From contig OX485805.1 in assembly GCA_950295325.1 (NCBI GenBank), forward strand, positions 2,482,501 to 2,542,500: DNA of 60,000 nucleotides. The letters are read 5' to 3'. A model generated the notes under the pieces. It was given only the letters and a program-made list of their open reading frames with translations, was not told where the DNA came from and did no database searches. Of the stretch, positions 42,847-55,549 are shown piece after piece (positions within the stretch are counted from its first letter, which is position 1; each line of letters begins with the position of its first letter). This DNA is from Polytrichum commune (Eukaryota; Streptophyta; Polytrichopsida; Polytrichales; Polytrichaceae). A program made the translations under genes and the position numbers.

Positions 42847-44600
42847 TTGTAGGGATTTGAGGGGATTGAGCTTAAGTTCCCTACCAAAACATCAAGTAAC
42901 TTGGGCGTATTTTGAGTAACTTGACAATTTAACACCCAAATGCCCAAGTGACCAAATGATGATGTTGTTTGTGCTTTTTGGTTGGAATAGGTACATGATT
43001 AGCTTCCATGAGTGTAATATCATGGCCAAATGTGCCTTAATTGTACCTATCTATTGGTGACCTGGAAATTTCAATATTGGAGTTGATGCGTTCTTCTTTG
43101 AACTTTTGGTTCTTCAATTTGAGCCAATTTAGGGGTGACTTTGGGATATGTACCACTTTTGGATGCAATAAGAAAAGAAAGATGAATTGATGTTACCTCC
43201 AGGGTGACTTGTGGTGATGCTTTATTTTTGAGTTGGTCTCAATCTATATGTAATCCCAAGACATGTATTACAAGAATTACAAGGTCCCTAAAGGAATATT
43301 ACTTACTTTCAAAGGTGTACATCTTGAACGGGGCGCGATAGAAATTGACCAGCATCTATCTCCTCCAAGGGTAAGCCTCAAGAGTTCCCATATCATTGGT
43401 TGAATATATCCAATTCATTCACATACCCTCAATGTGATTGGGGTGGACCATAGGTGGTAGTTGGGTGCAGCAAAAATCAAGTGCTAGGAAGGTCACCCAT
43501 TTCAGTGCTATTCTAACCTTAGGCCGCTTCACCTTGGAGTTCACAAGGGATTTGTGGGCTCAAGTGGCTTAAGCCATCCATTGATACAATAACATTCAGA
43601 GATTAAGGCCAAATGACTCAGAGTTATACATGCTTTCTAACTTAATTTGATGATTGTTGGGATTGGCAATTTTGAGATTACCGATAAGGTAATCGACGAT
43701 GTGAATGAATGCGACCCTCACGCAAAGCAATGCCCCTCAAAGAATCGTATTAGTTGCGAATGGAAAATTCCAAAGCATAAGCATTGAACAAATTCAACTC
43801 GGCTCTCATCGAAAACATAATCACAAGTAACTTAAGTTGGTCGCAATTGCATCTTACCATTCATTCAACTATTTCAAAGCGACCCTTATTTTCTTCCCCA
43901 TGGGGTTTTGTCATAAATGACCATCTTATAAGTTCCCATCATAATATCCAATGTTGGAAGGGCTTTTCTTACTATGAGATGCACTCATCCAAACAATCGG
44001 ATGTCAAATTTCCAATTCCAATACCATTTGAAAATTGTCAAAAGCCAATCCTCCTTTTGTGAGGCCATTGGAGAAAGAGTTTATGGTTATCTCAACACAT
44101 CCCAACTTCAATGTTTGTGTGCTTCATAAATCCCAATTGGGGTCTCCTTTAGTGACAGGCTCAAGACTAAAGACAGTAAGCCGGTCTTAAACAAACACTT
44201 TTAAACTCTGCACCCACTTCTTGTAGCATATGTAACATGCGATTAAGTGCAAGATTAAGCTACTTAAGTAACCATTTAAGGGCTGTCTAACTCATTCGAT
44301 TCGTTCTTTTAAATTGGGGGCGGTGAACTCTTAAATGCTCCTGTATAATATCAGCCTTTTTGGAAAAAAAATTTAATAAAAAAAACACCATTACTATGCA
44401 TCCAAGTTCTTATGATCCCTGTTGGCATTCATTTCTTTTATATCCCGGGAACTATTGTACTCAGTGAGCATAATTTACTGTGTCTCTCTAAAGGACTCAC
44501 AGTGAATAATTCAGTCGATCACAATTTAATACTTTCAGTACAAAAATGTAAGGGCATCTCCATTGCTGCCACGTCTCCCTCCAATTCTTACTCCAAAGCA
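42847..44600. other. No recognisable gene
   Basis: Apart from a fragment of the 34340-34690 dispersed repeat at 44185-44260 (GGTCTTAAACAAACACTTTT, TTCTTGTAGCATATG), I see no element ends and no ORF with domain content. The 92-codon ORF at 43784-44062 has no motif I know. Confidence 0.45.
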
Positions 44601-44602
44601 AG

Positions 44603-44626
44603 GGGTGGTGGTGGTGGTGGTGGTGG
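44603..44626 (+). repeat. (GGT)n microsatellite
   Basis: Seven to eight GGT units next to the left end of the MITE at 44632. Confidence 0.9.
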
Positions 44627-44631
44627 AGTCA

Positions 44632-44991
44632 GTGTGAGTTTCCATGTAGGCAACTTGCCCACCAGATTCTAGTGTGAATAAGGACAAACCTGTCCAAATG
44701 TAGAGGGGAACTGCTGGGGTAGGGTTTGTATCTTGCCACTAACCTCCTCCTCTTCCTGGAGACCAAGAATGGAGTTCCTAGACCAACGTTGGTTCTCTTG
44801 AGTCTTCAACCGGTCTTAATCCTTTGGTGGCTGGCACTTGTAGGTTAAAGATTCTTTTAGTGAATGCATGCAAGTCTAGGGGACCGCCATAATGTGGTTG
44901 GATGGTGGGTTATAGTTGACTAGATGCAAACACCTCCAACTTGCTATTATCTAGAATCTAGTGGGTGAGTAGCCTACATGGAAACTCACCC
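44632..44991. mobile_element. MITE with GTGAGTTTCCATGTAGGC ends
   Basis: The left arm GTGTGAGTTTCCATGTAGGC (44632) continues to CCACCAGATTCTAGTG. The right arm read inward is GGGTGAGTTTCCATGTAGGC, continuing ACTCACCCACTAGATTCTAG. The arms are about 40 bp. No matching target duplication. Related to 45044-45164. Confidence 0.75.
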
Positions 44992-45043
44992 TAACTAGCG
45001 GGTGGTAGAGGCACCACAGATTGGTCTATGCAAGGTTAGTTTA

Positions 45044-45164
45044 GGGTTAGATTCCATGTAGGTTGCTTGCCCACGAGATTGTAGTGGAGTTGTAGATCCC
45101 ACCATGTAGAACCTACAATTCCACTATAATCTGGTGGGCGAGCAGCTTATATGGAAACTGACCC
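45044..45164. mobile_element. Short foldback MITE with TTA duplication
   Basis: Nearly the whole 121-bp element folds into a hairpin. The left arm GGGTTAGATTCCATGTAGGT pairs with the right arm GGGTCAGTTTCCATATAAGC read inward, and the pairing continues through GAGATTGTAGTGGA. TTA flanks both sides (45041-45043 and 45165-45167). Same family as 44632-44991 with the interior deleted. Confidence 0.82.
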
Positions 45165-45800
45165 TTAGTCCACTTGTTCTTGTATGACAAGTTAGAAAGC
45201 CGGTTTTTAATAGCTCAAAACCACTATTTAAGAACGTTCGTTTAAGTCTCAAAAGTACTTGGATAACTTTATAGAAACACTGTCAAACTCACGTTTTAAC
45301 CAAGTCAACGAAAGTTTGATGCCCAAGACTTTACGCATGACTCTAATGTAACACAAATGTTAGGATGTAAATATGATCAGTAGAAGATGGAGAACGCTAA
45401 TAACTATCTAAATAAACCATGCACACCTTACATTGTACTTGATAGTACGGTAGGTGCCCTATTTGTTTTGGTTTCACGTACAAATGGAGAGTCTAGAATC
45501 AATAGAGGGAATTATCGCACACGAGTGTACGTCTCATCCATCCAACATAAAACTTGACCTCCTATAGATTTGTGGTCAATTCATCTCAAGTGACTTGGAC
45601 TAGACTAATTTAGGGTCTTTATCGCTAATTCCGATGTCAAATTAACTAGGAAATAGTAACATGTGGACTACATACTATTTGAGGGCTTATGTTTGATGAA
45701 TGAGACATATGCTCGTATGCAATGATCCCCTCCTCTCTCTCATTTATAGTGAAGTGTGGGTTTCTCAGGACGTTCACCATGTGCCTCATTGTTCATGTAA

Positions 45801-47010
45801 GGTTGAGGCATCTAGAACCGATAAAAAAAGAAAGAGTAGTAGAGTTAGGGTAACACAAAGTCAATCTATAGGTTAAATCATAACTGCTCATCTAAATGCT
45901 AATGCTTGGCTATGATAATTGTCAAAACTCTTATGAGGATAATCAATCACAACATAGCATGTAAACCTTACCTCCATTTGTTTGAAAAATACAGAGCTCA
46001 TCCATGCCGGCATTGCATGACCCTAGTGAGAGGGTTAAATGGTCGTGGTTGACTATGGATGCCTCCACCTTACTAGGAGCATCGAAACACATGCCACATA
46101 TTATTTCTATAGTTGACAAAAGGTTGAGGCATCATCAACCGATAGAATAAGAGAGTTTTAGTTTGTTTTGGAGGAGTAATAATGGGGAAATTATTCTCTT
46201 GCAAAGAGAAACACAATCTGAGAAAGCCAATTCTTTTCTTTAAGTAAAACATTATGAGTATGGAAATTGCTACAAATTTTGAAGCAGTAGAGTTGGAGTA
46301 ACACATAGTCGATATATAGGTCAACCCATAATCACTCATCTAAATTCTAATGCTCGGCTACAACAGTTCTCAAAACTCTTATGACAGTATTCAATTACTG
46401 GGAGCATCAAAACACATGTCACATATCATTTCTACAGTAGACACAAGGTTGAGGCATCATCAACCGATACAATAAGAGAGTTTGCATCTATTTCGGAGGA
46501 GTAATAGCAGGGAGCCATTTTTTCTTGCAAAGCGAAACAAAATTCCAAATGGCCTTATCGATTTGGGCCATTATGAGACAACGGGCATTCTCTCGTACCA
46601 ACTAGCAATCATTACGTTCCCATCACGTTCCCTACATTGAATTGAGTGGACCAATTGGCTCATTTCAGCTAATAAGGCCATCCAAGGAGAAAATCCTTTA
46701 TTTTTCCTGAATTTGAAAAGTGCTACAAACTTCAAGGCAGTAGAATTAGGGTGACACGTAGTCGATCTACAAGGAAACCCATAACCACTCCTCTGAATTC
46801 TAACGCTGGGCTACAACAGCCATCGAGACTCTTATGAGAGTAACCAATCGCGAGCCGCCAACACAACAGAAACCCTACCTCCGTTCGCCTTGGAAAACAT
46901 AATATATAGATCTCATTCATGTCGGCATGTGCATGTCGGCATTCACATGACCCCATGCTAGCGAGCGGTTAAAGAGACGGACCCGGTCAACTACGGATGC
47001 CTCGGCCTTA
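45801..47010 (+). repeat. Local triplication of a 330-560 bp unit
   Basis: Three successive units start GGTTGAGGCATC near 45801, 46122 and 46447. In the second and third this is followed by ACCGATA-AATAAGAGAGTTT and TTTCGGAGGAGTAATA-like blocks. All three have GTAGAGTT-GGGTAACAC and then TCTAAATTCTAATGCT-GGCTA blocks. The ORFs at 46073-46339 and 46732-46956 cover repeat sequence and have no domain. Confidence 0.75.
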
Positions 47011-47194
47011 CAAACAACGGACGGCAAGTGATCAAGGGAAAGCTCTTATTTGTCTGCTCAGTAGTGGTCATAGCAGGGGATACCAGAAGGGGCCACCTAA
47101 CATACTTGGGGTGGGAGGGGCATGTATAATTCATTCTCTTTTCCAGCTTTTTGCAGTAACTTGTACTTTGGAAAACTGAATGATCTAACGCATC

Positions 47195-47870
47195 ATCTGG
47201 CAGCCGAGTCTTGACTATGTTAGGTCGAGGGCCAATTGCATCAGGTCCAATGGTCGGGGACAACCGACGGCTAGTTCATTATCAGCCGATGGATTTCCCC
47301 TCATGGCCGGTCCAAATTTCCAACCATCGGATGGCAATCCGACTGTAATTTCAATCCTCTGGCAATTAGCCGATGGACCAGAAAATGTCCCGGAAATGTA
47401 GCCGATTCTTCTTGTGAGTTACTGGGTTTCAGCCGGAAGCATCCAGAGTGCTATTTCTCTGGGGCATCTGATGATGCACTTGAGGAAGTACCCTAAACCT
47501 TAAACTTTTTGAATTATGCAACCTTTCCATGACCAAATCCAATTGCTTCTATGAAGAATTGGGGGACCCTTGGCCTTCAAGCAGTGAAGGCATTGCTAGG
47601 TTCAATTCCTGCCAAGGATATTAACTCTTCAAATTTAAAGTTTTGAACATCATGCCTTTCTTTTCACTTATTCAAGATTTTGTACTAAGAAATGATTTCT
47701 AATAACTTTTCATACATCTTTTAAACAATTAGTGCCGATATGAATTCCATTTAATCGGATATTGGCCAATGAAAATATAGGCAATTGGCCGATTGATTCT
47801 ACAAAAGACCGGCTCTTGCCGATGTAAATTGGAAAAAATCCGACCCTTCATAGCAACTACCGGCAATTAG
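47195..47870. other. Stretch with repeated AGCCGATGG-like words
   Basis: Variants of GCCGATGGA and ATCGGATGG recur at about 47285, 47322, 47370, 47400, 47760 and 47815 on both strands, giving this stretch a distinctive word use. No gene seen. It holds the tRNA-like fold at 47568-47617. Confidence 0.45.
47568..47617 (+). other. tRNA-like fold without a D arm
   Basis: CCTTGG at 47568 pairs with CCAAGG at 47612-47617. CCTTC-AAGCAGT-GAAGG makes a perfect 5-bp stem with a 7-base loop. CTAGG-TTCAATT-CCTG makes a T-arm-like hairpin carrying a B box (GGTTCAATTCC). A D arm is absent and the base before the would-be anticodon is A rather than U, so this is unlikely to be a working tRNA. A SINE or tRNA relic is possible. 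Confidence 0.35.
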
Positions 47871-47877
47871 CCACTAA

Positions 47878-48389
47878 GGGGCGGTTTACACTATGGACCA
47901 AGAGCCATGACCATGAAATTCTAAAATTTGTGATTGGAGAGTAAAGTGCTCTTGGTCCCATTTGGCTTTACACTACCTTGAAAAAAGGAGAATGACCACT
48001 AACTTTGAGGTCCCCAAAAACTACTAAAATCTGCCATTTGGATAATGTGCCATGGTCCAACGGGTTTTCCGTTGAGGCGAGGCAAAATGCTCGACTCAAC
48101 GGAAATCAAGGGAGCCGTAAGGCTGAAAATCAGCCATTGGCCGAATTTTTTTTAATATTTTTTTTCCCGAATTTTTTTGGGCATGTATTAAAAAAATCAG
48201 CACCTTCACTTTTTGGTGTGTGGTCATTCCTCTTGGTCCACATTTGGTTTACACGTAGTGAAGGGCCCATGAACCATGAAAACTAATATTTTAGTAACTC
48301 GGACCATGGAAGTCGTCCTATGAAGTCGTCCCACGCAAAATAGGCCTCTTACGTGGGACGACTTCATGGTCCATAGTGTAAACCGCCCC
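47878..48389. mobile_element. Tourist-like MITE (copy C) with TAA duplication
   Basis: Left end GGGGCGGTTTACACTATGGA and right end read inward GGGGCGGTTTACACTATGGA are identical over more than 20 bp. TAA flanks both sides (47875-47877 and 48390-48392). 512 bp. This is the best preserved of the three copies (12465-13030, 30913-31441). A secondary hairpin with GAAGTCGTCCCACG arms lies near the right end (48325-48367). Confidence 0.9.
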
Positions 48390-48741
48390 TAAAGCTTCAA
48401 AAACTTCCCGAACTCTGATCAGGTCCCATAGCGACTAAATTCAAGTTCGTGAAGCACCGAGCATATGTCAGGCTTCTTGCAAATCTATCACAGTGGTATA
48501 TTTCGGAAATTCCTCAATGACACACAAAATATATATGTCGACTGTAGACATACGACTTTGCCTTTCTGTGTTTGTAATGGTTTGAGGTGTTTGAGGTATA
48601 TCTACTATTACGATGTCGAAGGCAGATGGTGCTAAAATCATCGTTCCAGGCGTTGAGTATGTGTAATTGTATGTTTAGATGTTGAATGTCTTGAATGATT
48701 CTCATTAGTAGTTGATAGGGACTCATTCCAACACATCCAAC

Positions 48742-49465
48742 TAAGGTAGAGGGTGCTTAAACCAACACTTTAAGCTATTGCACATACATATGGCTATATG
48801 GTTGATATATAAAATATATATTCATATTAGCCTTTGGGCTAAACATAGGTATCAAGAAAGAAAAAGTATTTTTAGTCTCAATTGAATATTTGATGAATAT
48901 TCAAAGTCAAAACTACTAGCTTCCTTATACCAATCCATAGGCCCCGTGTATGGCAACCTCGCATATGATGAGGACCCCCACCTTCATTGCCTAGAACCAA
49001 CACAACATAGCTGGGTACTAGACCCAAACTACATCAAAGCCCAAGTAGTAATGGTATGCAAAGCCACATGGCTACCTCCATGATCCCTCCCGGTTCGCTT
49101 GCAAAACCATCACCTTGCATCCCGGGAACCGACCCCCTTTGCATCCCGGGAAATGACCCTTTTGTGCTTTGTGGGCCTACCTCCTTGGGGTTGTGAATAG
49201 AATGACTAGAATAGGCATTGACAAGCCACCCTAATCCCACCTTGAACCAACCCGAGATAGAGTGGAGCCCGTTACATACCCTACATGAAGGTCATGGAGG
49301 CCGCTATGAGGTGGCACCACTAATGGCACCTAAAACCATCACTTCGTGGGCCTAGACACTCCTACACTGCCGGGTACGGTTCAAGGTTGTAGAGTGTTGG
49401 CAATTGGGAGGCGTTTATAGGTGTTGGTTTTGGATGGGGTGTTGGATTTAGCACCCTCTACCTTA
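48742..49465. mobile_element. MITE-like element with TAAGGTAGAGGGTGCT ends (copy 2)
   Basis: Left end TAAGGTAGAGGGTGCTTAAA and right end read inward TAAGGTAGAGGGTGCTAAAT. Inverted relative of 22754-23522, sharing GGCAATTGGGAGGCGTTTAT and GATGAGGACCCCCACCTTCA blocks. A 13-bp TGCATCCCGGGAA is duplicated at about 49117 and 49140. No target duplication seen. Confidence 0.8.
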
Positions 49466-50251
49466 TGTCTTGTTCGATTTCCGTATGCAATTGAAGGTGA
49501 AAGGGTTCGAAGTTTTGTGGGTGGATGATCCGAAACCAACATGGGAGCCTGATGTTTAAGGTGGTGGATATTCCTCCAAAACTTATATGGAGTTATCATG
49601 TGAGATTTTGGGGTGTTGGTTTTTTTGTGTGCACGACTTTAAGGTGTGTGCGACCCTGTTGTGGGCAGTTCCAAACTTCACAAGCGATTTTGGTTGTTGG
49701 ACCAAATTGTGAAGTGTCTCATTTGGTTAGCAATTACAAATCACTAAAATTATTCTTTTTAAAGTTTCAAAGTTGAAGGTAAGGTGCAAATGCTAGAAGA
49801 GGTTGAATAGGAAATAAATAAAAATCCTCGTCGAGCAATCGTGTGTTAGGCCCTTTCAAGCTCGTTAACTGTTGAACCTAATGGTGTCTATATTTTGAGC
49901 ACATGTAGTCTAATTTCAGCCAATTTAATGTCCTTTCTAACTACAAGCCATGCCACATACAACTCACATATAGGTTTCTGATGAAGGAGGCCCGCATACC
50001 TTATGAGGAAATTCACAGTCATGGTCACACTTGATAAGCTAATCTTGATTGATTGGCTCCAAGGAGGGGAGAGTTTGTGAGATATACCTATATGAGGTTC
50101 ATGTGTGTTTAGAATGACATTTTGTGGGCCTATTTGGGTGTCAAACAATGTATGTAAAATGAAAAAATTGACTACATTCAGACAAATTTGTTGTCTTGCA
50201 TTTTTGAAACTCAACCTATGACACACATGTTGGATATATGAAAGTGATTTC
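49466..50251. other. No recognisable gene
   Basis: No domain in the short ORFs (83 codons plus strand, 121 codons minus strand). A weak match to the GGTGTCTG dispersed repeat lies near 49915-49990. Confidence 0.45.
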
Positions 50252-50446
50252 AAAGTGATTACAAAATCACATTATGTTGCTTCAATAACCAAATTGAAAG
50301 TGGTCCTAAAGTGGTTACAATATCTCTTTCAACTCCTTCAATATTCAATCGGAAGTGGTTCCAAAGTGGGTATATAATCACTTAATGCTCCTTCAATGAT
50401 CAATTGGAAGTGGTACCAAAGTGGTTCCGCTCCTTCTTCAACTGCC
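50252..50446 (+). repeat. Minisatellite, 55-56 bp unit, about 3.5 copies
   Basis: Units begin AAAGTGGTTAC (or close variants) at 50252, 50308, 50363 and 50418. Each contains TCCTTCAAT, then CAATTGGAAGTGGT. They are degenerate, at a guess 75-85% alike. Confidence 0.85.
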
Positions 50447-50917
50447 AAAATGATTTAAGTTCCATGAATGGGAAGTGAAAATTTGGTATGAGATTGTGCA
50501 ATTATGTGTAGAACGGCCTGATCACTTATGGTATGAACATGATCAAAATTTGACCAATTTATGTGACTTTATAGTCAAATAAAACCCCCAATGTAGCTAG
50601 CTATATTAGACAAACAACCACATAACACACATGTGCCTTAGGGTAGTGGGTCCACACAAGGGTCCGAGACTAGAAAAGCTTCCAAATTAAGTGATCCTAT
50701 TAGTCAAGAGCAAAATGATGAACCTAAGGAGTAGACACTAGGGTCCATGTCCAAGGTATAAAAAACAATTGAAGTGGCACTAATGTGGCATAAATTTCTT
50801 ACTAAATCTCAGGAGTTCTCGCTCACAAAAGTACTCATAACTGGGGGAAAAAAACCCAATCTTCAAGCTTGGAAGTTGGATCCACTCTAAGATCTGAAAC
50901 CAAAGTCCATTTTAAGA

Positions 50918-51065
50918 CACTACCCGCCGCATATGAGTCCTAGACAACCAACCTGCATTGGTGAGAGAGACGCAAATCTACCATTATGATAAATTTGCAT
51001 ACATTTCCATAGATGTACGCCATTTTCTCAGTGACACAAGTCAATTACCCATGACTCCTTGTATG
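50918..51065. mobile_element. Small CACTA-type MITE, diverged copy
   Basis: CACTACCCGCCGCATATGAG at the left, the internal palindrome GCAAATCTACCATTATGATA and ATGACTCCTTGTATG at the right match 55550-55701 in direct orientation. The right end and the target duplication are degraded. Confidence 0.65.
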
Positions 51066-51324
51066 GACCCGGATCCCCAATGTAAAACGCACCCTTGCTT
51101 GGCCATGTAAAGAAATTGAAGGGAGGATGGATATCACAGTGGATGGGTGAAGCTGACAATGTTTTTAATTTTTTAACTTGATGGCATGGACTGGCCATGC
51201 AAATAATGACATTAGGCATCAATGTGGGAGCGGCAGTGGACACCAACCCCTTCATTGCCATCGCCACTCCAATTAATCTGCTCTATGTGTGCCCATTGAA
51301 AGCGGAGTAAAAAGTAAGTATTGG

Positions 51325-51368
51325 AAGAGGAGGAAGAAGAAGAAGAAGAAGAAAAAAAAAAAAAAAAA
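51325..51368 (+). repeat. (GAA)n plus A-tract
   Basis: GAAGAAGAAGAAGAAGAAG followed by a run of 18 A. The Ser-rich minus-strand ORF at 51212-51514 translates it. Confidence 0.92.
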
Positions 51369-53610
51369 CTCCACCCGAACTCCTCCTCCTCATCAAGTCC
51401 ACAGCCACCTTTGAGAAATGGAGGAAAAGTCCATGTCGTGTATATATAGTAAGTGCTATATAAAAAATGTAGACATTTATAAGTGCACGCCAAACCCCAT
51501 AATATGAACCTCATTTATGCCACTCCTTTTCTAATATCCCGAAACCCTAGGGAACGGAGGTTCTCGATTTAAGTCTCGCTCCTTAGAATTGTCATGTTTC
51601 CCTCCCATATATCACAAGTTTTGGTATTAGAATCACCCATCAAATCATTCAAACCACATGCTCGCACGCATCACGTTGTCATCATTGTAATTTTTTTGTC
51701 ATTATTGCAATGTTGATTTTGTGTTGTTCTTTAGTGTTACTTTTTGCATTGTTTCTCTTTTTATCATGCATCCATGTTAATGCTAGAGAACTCCTTGATT
51801 TCATGTGCACTTTGGGTGCCACAAGCGTGATAGTACAGAGTGTAGAGTGTAGTTTGTTTTATGCACATCAATGACTAACTCGTTGCTCACTTTCAAGTTT
51901 TCTAGCTTGCAAGATCTAAGTAAGGTAAGTAGAGGTGTCTTAAAAGAGATTGGACCGTGTCTTCGAATATTTATAACTACTCTATAGTGAATTGTGAACA
52001 CAATTGGGAGGACATGTGTATCCAAATTTTAAGAAATTAACAAACATGCACTTTCGATAACCATAGTTGAGTCAGGGAGGTCCGTTCTTTAGTTTGGTTT
52101 TGCAAATGTTTCACTGTAAATTCGCTAATGCAATACGAGTTTTTTGTGCAAATCTTATATGTAAAAGTTTGAGAACATGAAGAAAAAAAACAACCACATA
52201 CGTGGGAGGTTTCTTCACTATGTATTGATGAATGAAAAAAATGAACTAAATTTTATTTTATTTAAAAAAAAATAGTTATAGAGATTCATTCCTAGATAAC
52301 ATCCAAATGGTTACAATTTCAAAGGACCCCAATAGCATTATTTGACTAATTTAACCCTTAAGTGCTCATCCAACCCAAAATGGGTCGCCACCTAATATTC
52401 TCATGGGGCTTGCAACCCACTAGGTGGCAATCTACATGGATGGAAGGTATGTACAAGTTTAGGGTGTTGCCCGCTATCATGTGGGACAAAGTCACATACA
52501 TAAAAGCCATGCTCCAAACATGTAGGTTTTTTTTTAAGGGTTTGGAACTACATGTTTTGGGAGGTGGTCCCATGAGCTACCCTATGTCTGTCAAGTGCAA
52601 ATATAACCACATGTGACCTTTCTAGTTTGCAGCCCAAATATTTCAACTAGCATGTCCAAATTGGGTGAGGTTTTTTCCCAGTAGACAAAATCATAGCTCT
52701 ACATGACTCCATTGGACAAATTTGGCAAACTTTGAGTGTACAAGTTGAAGACCTTAGTCAAAGGGTAAATATCCACAAATGTCTTGATTTGGCCCTTCCA
52801 CTTTGAGGGTGACAAACTTGATATTGATTTCCACAAAAAAAAACCCCAAATTTTTGGGAGGAGCTTACTTGACAAGCATATAATATATTATGGCCAAATT
52901 CCCAGCCTACAAAAATTCTACCCTGACCCAAGTGGACATTAAAACATAAAATTAATTTTTTTTTTGGAGCTGCCCCCTTGGTGAAGGCTCTATTCACATG
53001 TTAATCTAACCTTGCAGATGTCATTTAATTCATTCCAAATTCCACATCAAGAATATATGATAGTGTAGTTCACACTTGTATGGTTGGAATGGAGAAAAAT
53101 AGACTCTATTTTGCTACAAGATTGAAGATTCAACTACTAGTGCTGAACTTGCCTGAAAATGGAATGTGAATGCTTGAGCATTTAGGGGTTAAGGGATTAA
53201 ACTTTAAGACTAGAAAGGAAAAGGAGGGGGAGGGGGGTTTCCACTCAGTGTAATCTATACGATATCAAGTTTGTATAAAAATGTGTTTAATGAGAGTTTG
53301 GCTACTAATTTATACATTTGGATGGGTCATATTTTACCTTTTTTTTTGTAGAAATGAACAAGGAGGGAGCTGATAATGGACACTTTATCTATTTCAAGGT
53401 TGATTAAGGCCGGTCAACATCTTTAGGCGGTCCCTCACCTTTTGAAATTGTATTAAACTAGAATCTAATCGCATTAGGTCTACCATGCAACTATTTTCAT
53501 GAAGGCATCTAACACAATTTGAAAAGTGGTTGCCCCCACCATCTTCCTTTTTCACTTGTAACTAAAAAGTTTATGAGATAGCCTATTAGCGGGGTGAATG
53601 AGCACCAACA
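51369..53610. other. No recognisable gene
   Basis: AT-rich, with short A- and T-tracts and no element ends or domains recognised. A G-rich stretch lies at 53223-53238. Confidence 0.45.
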
Positions 53611-53704
53611 ATACTTGACATGTGGCTCAAGATGGGAGTGGTAGGGAAGCAACGAGGGTGTATTCCATTTTATGCATCATTTTATGGACTAGGTATTTCA
53701 ATTT

Positions 53705-53721
53705 GGGGGGGGGGGGGGGGG
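53705..53721 (+). repeat. G-tract
   Basis: Seventeen G in a row. Others in the window are at 21669-21686 (as C), 23008-23028, 25952-25967 and 58181-58198. Confidence 0.9.
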
Positions 53722-53812
53722 ATGATCTCACCTTCAACTACACCATGTGGGACAAAAAAAAAATTGAATAGAGTTCACGAAGTGATGCTTTTAAGTAAAT
53801 CTACACTCAAGC

Positions 53813-54090
53813 ATGAATTTTGGACATATTGAAGTTATGTACATGCACTTTTATAGGTGGACCCTATGATATAAAATGTCAAGCCAATCATAGATGTGGA
53901 TTGTATCTCTTGTTGCGTACGTGTTTCAGTTGCATGCACAATATGTTCTTTATGAGAGGAAAACATATCTAAAGTAATCATTTGACCATATTGCTTGTCA
54001 AAGTATGTGTAATTTAAAGTTTCCATCATATTTTTCTAGTTCCTTCCCGAGATTATTCTTTCCCTAGCAATGCATGTCTTGAGACCACAA
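53813..54090 (+). repeat. Direct repeat, copy 1 (with 58829-59106)
   Basis: Shared order: ATGAATTTTGGAC, CCCTATGATA, GTTGCATGCACA, AAAGTTTCCATC-TATGATT and TGTCTTGA-ACCACAAG. Divergence is considerable. Weaker homology continues upstream to about 53680. The class is unknown. Confidence 0.7.
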
Positions 54091-55549
54091 GAGGGTGCAA
54101 GCATGGCAAAGTGGACCAAGAACGTGCTTTGGTATCTTGAAACCATAGTAGTTTTTTGGGGGGTTAAATGCCTAAAAGCAGTAGCAAAATGGTGTTGAAA
54201 TTGGGGATTTTTTGTTTTCTTCCATGATGCCCTCTACTATTGTGTTAAGTACTCAAACATAGATTATCAAGATGAGATCTACAAAACTTATCATGAAAAG
54301 TCATGCTCAAAAGAAAAATGGCTAAAGCTGGTTTTGAACATAAATTTCACGACCTTGAATATTTTGAACTTGAAACTTTTTCTCCTACTCCCTGAATCCA
54401 TCATGAACTTGAGGGCATCATCATCTTCTTTCTTTTCAATTTTTTTAGAAATCTTTTAAACAAATACTTGTTCAATATCACCTTGTATTTGCACATCACT
54501 AGCACCGTCTTCTAAAACATGTAGATTGTCTTTCAATTACTTTTGTCAACATATATTGCTTGAATTTGTAATTCAATATGCTTTCTTGATTTTTTTTAAT
54601 GATTTTTTCCCACAAAACTCAATGCTATCATATAGTTTTGAATCACGTTCACTTAAACCTACGCAGGGATCAAAAGATGTCCACTTCACTACTACTTGCA
54701 CCCAGAATATCCTCTCAAAACGCATTATCATTTGCAGATGAGCTTAATGTCCATATTGACTTACCAGCAAGTGGCACTTCCTCTTCGTGGTTCACAAGGT
54801 GAAATGAACAAACAACCAACAAGGTTTTTGATTATTATCTATTTGCTTAATTTTAATTAATTTTTACGACAAGCCCATGTCACACCAACTTCAGCCCCCT
54901 AATAAGGAATGTGTGCCTCGTCATGAAACACGTCCTCCTACCGGCCTCCCCGATTGCTGCTGCGTTTGCTTTGAATTTGTGGGGAGGGGGTCTCTTGTCT
55001 TATGTGTTTGGCTAGTTTAGGGTTTTCATTTGAAGTTTAAACTCACACAAAGTGGTTTGGTTATGTTATTGTGTGTATCAGAAGCAATCATGCCATTTAC
55101 AATATAGTCCTGGAGCAAAAGTCTACTTTCATTTATGAAGCTTGTGTCCGACAATGGAAGAAGGAGCATAACCACTTTTAAGCTTATTTTGAATTGAAGG
55201 AGGAGTGTTTAGTTTCATTTTAAATCATTTTGAGATCAAATAAATAAATAGTTAGAAGATCTAAGAAGATCTACAAAAATATTTTCAAAAAATAACAACC
55301 TACAGAAATTTTCAAAGTTAGAGGGAGCTTTTTACTCTCAACCAAGTGCCAGGGGGGGATCTATTAATGTTAGATTGTTAAGTGAGTGGCACCACAAAAT
55401 CAACCTTATTGCAAGTGAGGTTCGTCTATTAAATGAAGGTGTTGTCCCCCTTTTGTGGATCACTTCTTACACTTCCTCGTTGAATGGATAAATCCCCGAT
55501 AAGTCATTGTGGTTGATCAAAGTTGGTGCTTTTCTAAAATGAATGGGGA
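54091..55549. other. No recognisable gene
   Basis: The overlapping plus-strand ORFs at 54526-54802 show no domain. AT-rich sequence without element ends I can identify. Confidence 0.45.
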
